A stretch of DNA of 5,903 nt, taken from contig CAIQIY010000332.1 of the NCBI GenBank assembly GCA_903871975.1, positions 1-5,903 of the forward strand, given 5' to 3'. The notes beneath the pieces were generated by a model. It searched no databases. It saw only the letters and a list, made by a program, of their open reading frames with translations, and had not been told where the DNA came from. Source of the stretch: an uncultured Chloroflexota bacterium (GTDB lineage Bacteria > Chloroflexota > Chloroflexia > Chloroflexales > Roseiflexaceae). Of this stretch, positions 1 through 5,252 are shown in pieces (the stretch's first letter is position 1; each line of letters starts with the position of its first letter). Both the position numbers and the translations under genes were made by a program.

Positions 1-1230
1 ACCGAGCAGCTCGCCGGCGCACGGCAAGCGCTCGCCGCCGTGTACGCCCAGCGTGTCCGTCAGGCGGTACATGAATGCACCGCGCTGCTGCCACAGCTCA
101 GTGCCCCCCTGTGCGGCACCATCGAGGCCCACGGCATCATGGCGCGCTACATCGCCGAGCAGCATGGTCGCGCGGTCTGTGCCATCGACATCGGCGGCGC
201 GGGCACCACCATCGTGCAGGCGCACGACGGGCGCTTCGTGCCGTCCTGGTCACCTTGTGGCAGCCGGCAAGGCAACAGCGAGCTGGTCGGCCGCGTCGGC
301 CTGGCGTCGCTGGCGCGCTGGCTGCCGTTCGTGATCGACGAGCAGGCCCTGCAGCATCATCTGCTGAATGTCGCGTTGCGGCCGTTGGCCGCATCGGCGA
401 CGCGCGAGGCGGCGCTGATCGATCTGGCATTGGCGCGCGAGATCATCCGGACGACCTGGGAGAGCCTGGGCGACGAGGTCATGAGCCATGATTTCGTCGT
501 CGTCGGTGGCGGCATCATCGCCCATGCACCGCATCCGGCCCATGTGGCGCTGGCGGTGCTCGATGCGCTGCCGAGCCCCGACCCGGGCGACACGGTGGTC
601 GTCGATCTGCACCTCGATGCCTTCAGCCTGATGGCGAGCGCCGGTGCACTCGCCCGCAGCGACCCGGTGGCGGCGTTGTCGTTGTTCGAGCATGATCTGC
701 TGCAGAACACACCACTGGCGACGTGCATCGTGCCGGCCGAGGGTGGGCGGGCCGGCAAGCCGGCGCTCGAGCTCGATCTGGTCCTCGAGAACGGCACCGC
801 GCAACACATTGTCGTCGCCTACGGCGAGCTGGTGCGCATCCCGGTGGCGCCCGGCACGCGCGGCAGTCTGGCGATCCGCCGGCCTGGCGGGTCGCGCGTG
901 CTGCGCACGCTGACCCGCCGCGATCGCGAGGCCCGCGAAGAGTTCATCGACGGCAGCGTGCTCGGCATCATCGTCGATGCGCGGCTGCGCCCGCTGCTCG
1001 ATGTCGACGACAATGACCGACGCGATGCGCTGTGGCACTGGCTGGTGGCACTTGGCGCCGAGCAGGGTGAGCTGCCCTATGGCGCTACGCCGATCACGCC
1101 GGGCCGGCAATCGGCCGGCGAGGTGGTCGTGGGGCCTGGTGGTGCGAGCCGCGGCCGCGACACCGCAAGCGGCGAGGTGCCGCCACCCGAGACACCGGCG
1201 GCGGCAGCGCGACGACGTCTCGGGCGGTGA
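1..1230 (+). CDS. MutL / glutamate mutase L-like ASKHA-fold protein, C-terminal part (5' truncated)
   Basis: The frame is open from base 1, so this is the C-terminal 409 residues of a longer protein. The GTG at 40 is an internal Val codon with no ribosome binding site before it. Seen: a nucleotide-binding phosphate-1 type motif DIGGAGTT (codons from base 187), a later VVGGGIIAHAPHP glycine-rich adenosine-type motif (bases about 496-534), then VVVDLHLDAF and an ALGA-like helix, the order expected of an actin/Hsp70/FtsA ATPase fold. The GGG-AHAPHP block and the following LLDAL-like helix are what I recall from the MutL family named after the protein encoded with glutamate mutase. Chloroflexota versions are long, with two such domains; this would be the second. 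After the ATPase domain comes a beta-rich region (about 770-1060), then a Gly/Pro/Ala/Arg-rich, probably disordered tail. No mutase subunit is visible here, so the substrate or partner is unknown. The fold is fairly sure, the role is not. Confidence 0.75.
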   Translation, partial: TEQLAGARQALAAVYAQRVRQAVHECTALLPQLSAPLCGTIEAHGIMARYIAEQHGRAVCAIDIGGAGTTIVQAHDGRFVPSWSPCGSRQGNSELVGRVGLASLARWLPFVIDEQALQHHLLNVALRPLAASATREAALIDLALAREIIRTTWESLGDEVMSHDFVVVGGGIIAHAPHPAHVALAVLDALPSPDPGDTVVVDLHLDAFSLMASAGALARSDPVAALSLFEHDLLQNTPLATCIVPAEGGRAGKPALELDLVLENGTAQHIVVAYGELVRIPVAPGTRGSLAIRRPGGSRVLRTLTRRDREAREEFIDGSVLGIIVDARLRPLLDVDDNDRRDALWHWLVALGAEQGELPYGATPITPGRQSAGEVVVGPGGASRGRDTASGEVPPPETPAAAARRRLGR

Positions 1231-1256
1231 TGCGCGGCATCACTGCTCGGTGATGC
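1227..1256. terminator. Alternative hairpins between convergent stop codons (possible bidirectional terminator)
   Basis: GTGATGC (1227-1233) and GCATCAC (1237-1243) form a perfect 7-bp stem with a GCG loop that covers both stop codons of the two convergent genes. A second GTGATGC (1250-1256) can pair with the same GCATCAC through a 6-base loop, so the two stems are mutually exclusive. The repeated unit is a 10-bp direct repeat, CGGTGATGCG at 1225-1234 and 1248-1257. There is no T-run on either side, so a classical intrinsic terminator is not supported. The structure is symmetric enough to act on transcripts from both strands. Confidence 0.3.
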
Positions 1257-1950
1257 GAATGCGCACGATCTCCTCGCCGGGCGTCGTCGGATTCTCTGCG
1301 GGATCGCGCAGCGGAATGGCATCGACGATCGCCTGGCCTTCACGCACCTCGCCGAAGATCGTGTACTGGCCCGTCAGGTAGTCGGCTGGCGCGGTGGTGA
1401 TGAAGAACTGCGAGCCGGCGCTGTCGGGGTCGGTGGCGCGCGCCATCGCGACGAGGCCCGGCCGATCGAAAGGCACATCGCTGAACTCGGCTGGCACCGT
1501 ATAGCCCGGGCCACCGCCACCGGTGCCCGTCGGATCACCCCCCTGGGCCATGAAGCTCGGCAACACGCGGTGCCACGTCAGACCATCGTAGAACCCTTCG
1601 CGGGCCAGGAACACGAAGCTGTTGACCGTCTCGGGCGCGAGATCCGGCCGCAGAGCGATGATGATGTCGCCGCGCGGTGTGGTGATCGTCGCCGTATAGC
1701 TGCGCGCCGGATCGATGGTCATCGGTGGTCGCGCGGCGTATTGGCGTGGTCCCGCCGGTTCGGCGGCCGCCGTCGGCGCAGCATCGTCGGGTTGTGCGGC
1801 GAACGAAGCCGTCGGCGCCGGCTGCGGCGAGGTGCTCGGCGTCGGGCCGACGAGCATGGCGACGACGCCGATGACGATGCCGATGATGACGATGGCGGCG
1901 AGCACTGCGCCGGCCGACGGTCGTGATCCATCAGGGGGCGAGGACTGCAT
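1240..1950 (-). CDS. Membrane-anchored cyclophilin-type peptidyl-prolyl cis-trans isomerase
   Basis: A 236-residue protein. The start at 1950 is chosen because AGGAG lies 5 bases upstream, whereas the frame's further upstream extension would run through the divergent promoters. Residues 1-13 are short and polar with Arg10, residues 14-34 are one strongly hydrophobic helix (AIVIIGIVIGVVAMLVG), and 35-80 is a Pro/Thr/Ala/Ser-rich linker. The cyclophilin domain runs from about 84 to 236. Catalytic-site residues are present: the HRV motif with Arg128, FMAQGGDP with Phe133, Met134 and Gln136, and GSQFFIT at 179-185. The GTGGGGPGY loop is the usual bacterial form. No lipobox Cys is seen, so a signal anchor is more likely than a lipoprotein. 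It should catalyse proline isomerisation in folding proteins on the outer face of the membrane. It is convergent with the MutL-like gene and divergent from the SIS gene. Confidence 0.93.
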   Translation of the reverse strand: MQSSPPDGSRPSAGAVLAAIVIIGIVIGVVAMLVGPTPSTSPQPAPTASFAAQPDDAAPTAAAEPAGPRQYAARPPMTIDPARSYTATITTPRGDIIIALRPDLAPETVNSFVFLAREGFYDGLTWHRVLPSFMAQGGDPTGTGGGGPGYTVPAEFSDVPFDRPGLVAMARATDPDSAGSQFFITTAPADYLTGQYTIFGEVREGQAIVDAIPLRDPAENPTTPGEEIVRIRITEQ

Positions 1951-1955
1951 GGCAA

Positions 1956-1960
1956 CTCCT
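1956..1960 (-). promoter_or_regulatory. Ribosome binding site of the cyclophilin gene
   Basis: AGGAG on the minus strand, 5 bases before the ATG at 1950. It decides the start in favour of this ATG over the in-frame upstream extension, which has no comparable site and would overlap the divergent promoter region. Confidence 0.8.
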
Positions 1961-1990
1961 GTCGGTATAGCTTCGGACGAAACCACCGCC

Positions 1991-1996
1991 ATTATA
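1991..1996 (-). promoter_or_regulatory. -10 element of the leftward (cyclophilin) promoter
   Basis: A perfect TATAAT on the minus strand. At a 16-18 base spacing the candidate -35 is GC-rich and matches TTGACA poorly (about 2 of 6), and no TG extension is present, so this promoter is probably weaker or activator-dependent compared with the rightward one. A start near 1984 would give a leader of about 34 bases containing the AGGAG site. Confidence 0.55.
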
Positions 1997-2009
1997 CCCG
2001 CCGGGCGTT

Positions 2010-2038
2010 GTGACGCCGGCGTCGGGCGGCAGTATAAT
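2010..2038 (+). promoter_or_regulatory. Sigma-70-type promoter of the SIS gene
   Basis: GTGACG at 2010-2015 (4 of 6 to TTGACA, with the TGAC core) and a perfect TATAAT at 2033-2038 are separated by exactly 17 bases. Transcription would begin near 2045, giving a leader of about 30 bases with a strong ribosome binding site. AT-rich hexamers like this stand out clearly in such GC-rich sequence. Confidence 0.7.
2012..2023. promoter_or_regulatory. Candidate operator: 12-bp perfect palindrome GACGCCGGCGTC
   Basis: GACGCCGGCGTC is its own reverse complement. It overlaps the last four bases of the rightward -35 and the first half of the spacer, and lies upstream of the leftward -10, so a dimeric regulator bound there could block the SIS promoter and affect both genes. 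Flanking CCGCC (1998-2002) and GGCGG (2025-2029) add some outer dyad symmetry. No regulator gene is in the window. Chance palindromes are common in GC-rich DNA, so position is the main argument. Confidence 0.4.
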
Positions 2039-2065
2039 GGCGCCGTACACGATGGAACGCGACGA

Positions 2066-2071
2066 AGGAGG
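2066..2071 (+). promoter_or_regulatory. Ribosome binding site deciding the GTG start of the SIS gene
   Basis: AGGAGG (within AAGGAGGAG at 2065-2073) lies 4 bases before GTG 2076. This favours the GTG over the in-frame ATG at 2052, which would sit only about 7 bases after the predicted transcription start, and over ATG 2037 and 2010, which lie in the promoter. Confidence 0.8.
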
Positions 2072-2075
2072 AGTT

Positions 2076-3116
2076 GTGTCCTCAGTTTTGCGCGATGAGA
2101 TCTTCGAACAACCGGCGGCGCTCGAGCGATTGCTGCGCCTCGAGGGCGCGCATATCGCGGCGGTGGCCCGGCAGCTGGGCGCACGGCGTTACGCCGGAGT
2201 GGTCATCGCGGCGCGTGGCTCGTCGGACAATGCCGCGCGCTATGCCCAATATCTGTTCGGCACCAGCCTCGGCCTGCCGGTCGCACTGGCTGCACCGTCG
2301 CTGCATACGCTCTACGCCGCCCCGCTGCACTACCACGACATGCTGGTCATCGGCGTGTCGCAGTCCGGGCAATCACCCGACATCTGCACCGTCATCGCCG
2401 ATGCCCGACGCAGTGGCGCGGCCACCCTGGCGATCACGAACGCGGCGGATTCGCCGCTGGCCCAGGCGGCCGAGTACCAGCTGGATCTGCATGCCGGCGC
2501 CGAACGCAGCGTCGCTGCGACCAAGTCGTACACCGCGCAGCTGACCGCGCTGGCCGCCCTGGTGTTTGCGCTGGCCGACGACCGCGCCGGCCGTGAGTCG
2601 TTGGAACGGCTGCCCACTGCCATCGAGGCGGTCTTGCGCCTCGAGTCGTCGATCGCGGCGGTCGCTGTCGCCGAGGCGGCGATGCCGGCGTGTGTGACGC
2701 TGGGGCGTGGCTACAACTACGCCACCGCCTGGGAGATCGCGCTGAAGATGAAGGAGCTGACGTATGTGCCGACCGAGCCCTACTCGGCGGCGGATTTTCG
2801 TCATGGCCCGATCGCCTTGATCGCCCGCGGCTTTCCGGTGGTGCTGGTGGCGCCCGTGGGTGCGACGACCGACGATCTGGCCGCCCTGGCGGCGCGGCTC
2901 GCCGAGCTGGAGGCACACGTGATTGCGATCAGCGATGCCGATGCGGTGCTGCGCCACGCCCGTCATCCGCTGCGGCTGCCGGTCACCGTCGACGAGCGCC
3001 TCTCGCCGATCACGTCTGTCGTGGTCGGTCAGTGCTTCGCGCGGCAGCTGGCGCTGGCGCGCGGCATCGACCCGGAGCGCCCGCGGGGCTTGCAGAAAGT
3101 CACGGCGACCCGCTGA
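2076..3116 (+). CDS. Double-SIS sugar-phosphate enzyme, probable NagB-II type glucosamine-6-phosphate deaminase
   Basis: 346 residues from GTG 2076. It corresponds to the isomerase half of GlmS with no glutaminase domain, so it is not glucosamine-6-phosphate synthase. First SIS domain: ARGSSDNAA (46-54), the sugar-phosphate loop SQSGQSPD (95-102) and ERSVAATKSYT (143-153). Second SIS domain: LGRGYNYATAWEIALKMKEL (209-228) and ADFRHGP (ending about 245), closing with GLQKVTATR. By alignment to GlmS motifs from memory, the active-site Lys224, Glu227, His243 and C-terminal Lys341 are all kept. SQSG-[QR]-SPD and RG-[FY]-NYAT are typical of stand-alone deaminases (NagB-II), which convert glucosamine-6-phosphate to fructose-6-phosphate and ammonia. 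A related amino-sugar or fructosamine deglycase/isomerase is the alternative. MurQ is unlikely because its GTSGR motif is absent. It acts in the cytoplasm. It may be cotranscribed with the hydrolase 114 bp downstream. Confidence 0.85.
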   Translation: MSSVLRDEIFEQPAALERLLRLEGAHIAAVARQLGARRYAGVVIAARGSSDNAARYAQYLFGTSLGLPVALAAPSLHTLYAAPLHYHDMLVIGVSQSGQSPDICTVIADARRSGAATLAITNAADSPLAQAAEYQLDLHAGAERSVAATKSYTAQLTALAALVFALADDRAGRESLERLPTAIEAVLRLESSIAAVAVAEAAMPACVTLGRGYNYATAWEIALKMKELTYVPTEPYSAADFRHGPIALIARGFPVVLVAPVGATTDDLAALAARLAELEAHVIAISDADAVLRHARHPLRLPVTVDERLSPITSVVVGQCFARQLALARGIDPERPRGLQKVTATR

Positions 3117-3133
3117 TCGCGCGGGTGGCGCCC

Positions 3134-3182
3134 CCGTGTGCTGCTGGCACGCGGCCTGCGCGGTGCGCGCCCCGGCACCGCG
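3134..3182 (+). other. Two tandem GC-rich hairpins in the SIS-hydrolase gap
   Basis: The first stem pairs CCGTGTGC (3134-3141) with GCACGCGG (3147-3154): 8 bp with one G-U pair and a 5-base loop. The second pairs CGCGGTGC (3159-3166) with GCACCGCG (3175-3182): 8 bp, perfect, with an 8-base loop. They are 4 bases apart, starting 17 bases after the SIS stop codon. Neither is followed by a T-run. They could attenuate readthrough into the hydrolase gene or protect the 3' end of the SIS message. I see no good promoter in the rest of the gap (3117-3230). Confidence 0.4.
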
Positions 3183-3219
3183 GTGGCTGCCGATGTGTCG
3201 GGGCGCGCCTTGATGCGCG

Positions 3220-3225
3220 GGAGGA
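3220..3225 (+). promoter_or_regulatory. Ribosome binding site of the serine hydrolase gene
   Basis: GGAGGA lies 5 bases before ATG 3231. The earlier in-frame ATG at 3213 and GTG at 3138 have no comparable site, and the GTG falls inside the first hairpin, so 3231 is taken as the start. Confidence 0.75.
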
Positions 3226-3230
3226 CGGCG

Positions 3231-4262
3231 ATGCGACGTCACGAGGTCATTCGCAACCTGCTCGACACGATGGCATCCGATCGACGGACCGGCGAGGTGT
3301 TGTGGCGCATGCGCAGCGATGATGGTCAGCTGGACATCACGTATGGCAATGCGCACCGCCCCTTCTTCGTCGCGAGTTGTACCAAGTTGTTCGTCGTGGC
3401 GATCCTGGCACAGCTGCGCGCCGAGCAGCGGCTGGACTGGGACGCACCGCTGGCGACGTATCTGCCTGATCTGGATCTCACCGGGCTGGTGGTGGTGCGG
3501 GGCGTCGACCATTCCCACACGATGACGGTTCGCCAGGTGATGGCCCATACGGCGGGTCTGGCCGATTACTTCGAGGGCCGCCGCCGCGATGGCTCGACGA
3601 CCTTCGCCCGTGTCGTCGGCCAGGATCTGGCCTGGAACCTGCAGGATGTCCTGGCGTGGACCCGCGAGATGCCATCGGGGCGCCCGGGGCGTGGAGTGTA
3701 TTCGGATACCGGGTACCAGTTGCTCGGTGCCGTGATCGAACGTCTCGAGCGACGGCCCTTCAGCGCCGTCGTGCAGGCGCGAATCGTGGCGCCGCTGGGC
3801 CTGAGCGCGACCTGGTGTTTCATGCCGGTCGATGTCGCACGCTACGATGCGATCGCCACGTTGTTCTACGGCGCGACACCGCTGAGCATTCCCCGGGCGA
3901 TGGCATCGGTGCAGGCCGACGGCGGTATGGTGACGACATTGGACGATGGGCTGCGGTTTCTCGCGGCATTCTTTGGTGGTGCGCTCTGCGATGCCGCCAT
4001 CCTGGCGGAAGTACAGTCGCGGTGGCACGCGATCTTCGCGCCGTTCGAGGTCGGCTGTGGCGTGATGCGCCTGCGACTGCCGATGGTGCTGACCGGCCTG
4101 CGGCGCGTGCCGCCGTTCGTCGGCCACGGGGGCGCCAGCGGCGCGGTGATGTTCCGCGCGCCGGAATGGGGGCTGACGGTGGTTGGTACGGTCAATCAGC
4201 TGCAGCACCGCTCGCTGGCGTACCGCCTGATGATCCAGAGTGCGCTGGCGGCCAGGGGCTGA
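3231..4262 (+). CDS. Serine hydrolase, class C beta-lactamase / penicillin-binding-protein-like fold
   Basis: 343 residues. The three active-site motifs of the family are present and in order: SxxK as Ser49-Cys-Thr-Lys52 in VASCTKLF, the Tyr motif as Tyr157-Ser-Asp in VYSDTGY, and His299-Gly-Gly in VGHGGASG. The family helix VRQVMAHTAGL (about 98-108) and LGAVIERL after the Tyr motif also fit. The Ser is the expected acyl nucleophile and Lys52/Tyr157 the general base pair. No signal peptide, lipobox or membrane helix is visible at the N-terminus, which starts MRRHEVIRNLL, so the protein looks cytoplasmic. That is unlike most secreted beta-lactamases and carboxypeptidases. Members include esterases, D-amino peptidases and muropeptide amidases, and the substrate cannot be told from sequence. 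It lies 114 bp after the SIS gene on the same strand and is convergent with the urate operon 42 bp downstream. Confidence 0.9.
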   Translation: MRRHEVIRNLLDTMASDRRTGEVLWRMRSDDGQLDITYGNAHRPFFVASCTKLFVVAILAQLRAEQRLDWDAPLATYLPDLDLTGLVVVRGVDHSHTMTVRQVMAHTAGLADYFEGRRRDGSTTFARVVGQDLAWNLQDVLAWTREMPSGRPGRGVYSDTGYQLLGAVIERLERRPFSAVVQARIVAPLGLSATWCFMPVDVARYDAIATLFYGATPLSIPRAMASVQADGGMVTTLDDGLRFLAAFFGGALCDAAILAEVQSRWHAIFAPFEVGCGVMRLRLPMVLTGLRRVPPFVGHGGASGAVMFRAPEWGLTVVGTVNQLQHRSLAYRLMIQSALAARG

Positions 4263-4304
4263 CGCCGCACAACCCCGTCGCTCGCACCATCGTCCGGGGC
4301 AGCG

Positions 4305-4889
4305 TCAATCGCGCGCCGCCGCTGCCCTCGGGCCACCGAGCAGCGCGCCGCCGAGCAGCAGCCAGGCGGCAGCGCTCACGGCGAAGTGCCCGGCCGGCGT
4401 GATCCACGGCAACGGCAGCCAGGGTGGCACGCCGAACCAGCTGAACGGCAGCCCGAGCAGTGCGCTGCAGCCCACCAGCAGCGGCGCGAAACCCCAGCGC
4501 GGCAGCAACCGCCGGCGCAGTGCGGCGATGCCAAACACCAGCCAGCCGAGGCGGATCGCCAGCAGGCCGCCGGCAGCGAGCATGCCGAGCCAGCCGGGCG
4601 CGGCCGGTTGCGCGCCGAGCGGCAGCGCCAGCAACACCGCCAGCCCGCCGGCGGCGCTCGACGCCAGGCCCACGCGCGCGAGCACCGCACCACCAGCCCA
4701 ATGGTGCCGCAGCGCCAGCGCGCTCGCCAGCGCCAGCGGCACCAGCGACACGAGGAACGGCAGCAGCGCCAGACCAAGCCACGCCTCTGGCTGCGGCACG
4801 ACCGTGCGCAGCACCACGTCGGCCACCGCGGTCAGCAGCCACAGCCCGCCGGCCAGCAACAGCGCCGCCCCCGCCCGCCTGCCCGCCAT
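4305..4889 (-). CDS. Six-helix integral membrane protein of unknown function in the urate operon
   Basis: 194 residues. I do not recognise the family. Hydrophobic segments are at about 7-27, 37-60, 68-91, 99-122, 133-152 and 166-186, with short Arg-containing loops (RHH at 61-63, RRRLLPR at 125-131) and an Arg-rich N-terminus, suggesting both ends lie in the cytoplasm. A Pro/Trp-rich loop (WFGVPPWLPLPW, 151-162) precedes the last helix. It is very rich in Leu, Ala and Gly. The start is supported by AGGAGG 6 bases upstream. It follows the HIU hydrolase gene by 15 bases, so it is almost certainly the last gene of that operon. It is small for a xanthine/uracil permease and lacks the motifs I know from those, so calling it a urate or allantoin transporter is not justified. 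A generic DUF-type membrane protein merely cotranscribed with the enzymes is equally possible. Confidence 0.75.
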   Translation of the reverse strand: MAGRRAGAALLLAGGLWLLTAVADVVLRTVVPQPEAWLGLALLPFLVSLVPLALASALALRHHWAGGAVLARVGLASSAAGGLAVLLALPLGAQPAAPGWLGMLAAGGLLAIRLGWLVFGIAALRRRLLPRWGFAPLLVGCSALLGLPFSWFGVPPWLPLPWITPAGHFAVSAAAWLLLGGALLGGPRAAAARD

Positions 4890-4895
4890 GAGCGC

Positions 4896-4901
4896 CCTCC
4901 T
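4896..4901 (-). promoter_or_regulatory. Ribosome binding site of the membrane protein gene
   Basis: AGGAGG on the minus strand, 6 bases before ATG 4889, in the 15-base gap after the HIU hydrolase stop. It shows that the membrane protein frame is really translated, which matters because long spurious frames also cross this GC-rich region. Confidence 0.8.
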
Positions 4902-4904
4902 GCA

Positions 4905-5252
4905 TCAGCTGCCGCGGTAGGTGCTGTACGCCCACGGCGACACCAGCAGCGGCACGTGGTAGTGCGCAGCGGCGTCGGCGATGCCGAAGCGGACGGGCAC
5001 TTCGTCGAGGAATGCCGGCTCCGCCGCGAGCGCGAAGTACGCCCCCACCGCGAACACCAGCTCGTAGCGGCCGGGCAGCAGCGCCGCACCCGCCAGCAAC
5101 GGCTGGTCGAGCCGGCCGTCGGCGTTGGTGCTGGTGCGCAGCAGCAACGTACGCGTGCCCAGCTCGTCGATGCGCCACAACGCCAGCGCCATGCCACGCG
5201 CCGGCACGCCACGCGTCGTGTCGAGCACGTGCGTCGTCAGCCGCCCGGTCAT
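4905..5252 (-). CDS. uraH: 5-hydroxyisourate hydrolase (transthyretin-like protein)
   Basis: 115 residues, the normal length of the family. It hydrolyses 5-hydroxyisourate, the unstable product of urate oxidase, to OHCU (2-oxo-4-hydroxy-4-carboxy-5-ureidoimidazoline). Seen: LTTHVLDTTRG at the N-terminus with His8, TNADGR with Arg47, HYHVPLLVSP with His99, and the diagnostic C-terminal YRGS. These correspond to the His-Arg-His and YRGS active-site set that separates HIU hydrolases from vertebrate transthyretin. No targeting peptide is present, so it is cytoplasmic. Its ATG overlaps the uricase stop codon as ATGA (5249-5252), implying translational coupling. Only a weak GGGGTGA lies just upstream (5256-5262), consistent with reliance on coupling. 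The gene is next to its pathway partner, so confidence is very high. Confidence 0.97.
   Translation of the reverse strand: MTGRLTTHVLDTTRGVPARGMALALWRIDELGTRTLLLRTSTNADGRLDQPLLAGAALLPGRYELVFAVGAYFALAAEPAFLDEVPVRFGIADAAAHYHVPLLVSPWAYSTYRGS

Larger units (their letters stand above)
1987..2042. repeat. 11-bp inverted repeat holding two mirror-image -10 boxes
   Basis: CGCCATTATAC (1987-1997) and GTATAATGGCG (2032-2042) are exact reverse complements, 34 bases apart. Each arm contains a perfect TATAAT on its outward-facing strand, so the repeat places two divergent -10 elements symmetrically between the cyclophilin and SIS genes. The repeat may simply reflect two similar -10 regions, but identity extends five bases beyond the hexamer. 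Confidence 0.8.

Noticed and set aside
250..1110. 286-codon minus-strand frame inside the MutL-like gene
   Set aside because: Arg/Gln/His-rich shadow. The plus-strand frame shows the ordered ATPase motifs.
1951..2184. N-terminal extension of the cyclophilin to an ATG at 2184
   Set aside because: It would read through both divergent promoters and into the SIS gene, is Arg/Pro-rich, and the internal ATG at 1950 has AGGAG at the right distance and leads straight into the membrane anchor.
2373..4208. 611-codon open frame on the minus strand antisense to the SIS and hydrolase genes
   Set aside because: Its translation is rich in Arg, His, Gln and Gly with no recognisable motif, and it covers two well-supported genes. 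Long antisense frames are expected in GC-rich codon usage.
4273..4299. CCCCG...CGGGG inverted repeat between the hydrolase and the membrane protein
   Set aside because: Only 5 bp of stem with a 17-base loop and no T-run. Too weak to call a terminator in GC-rich sequence.
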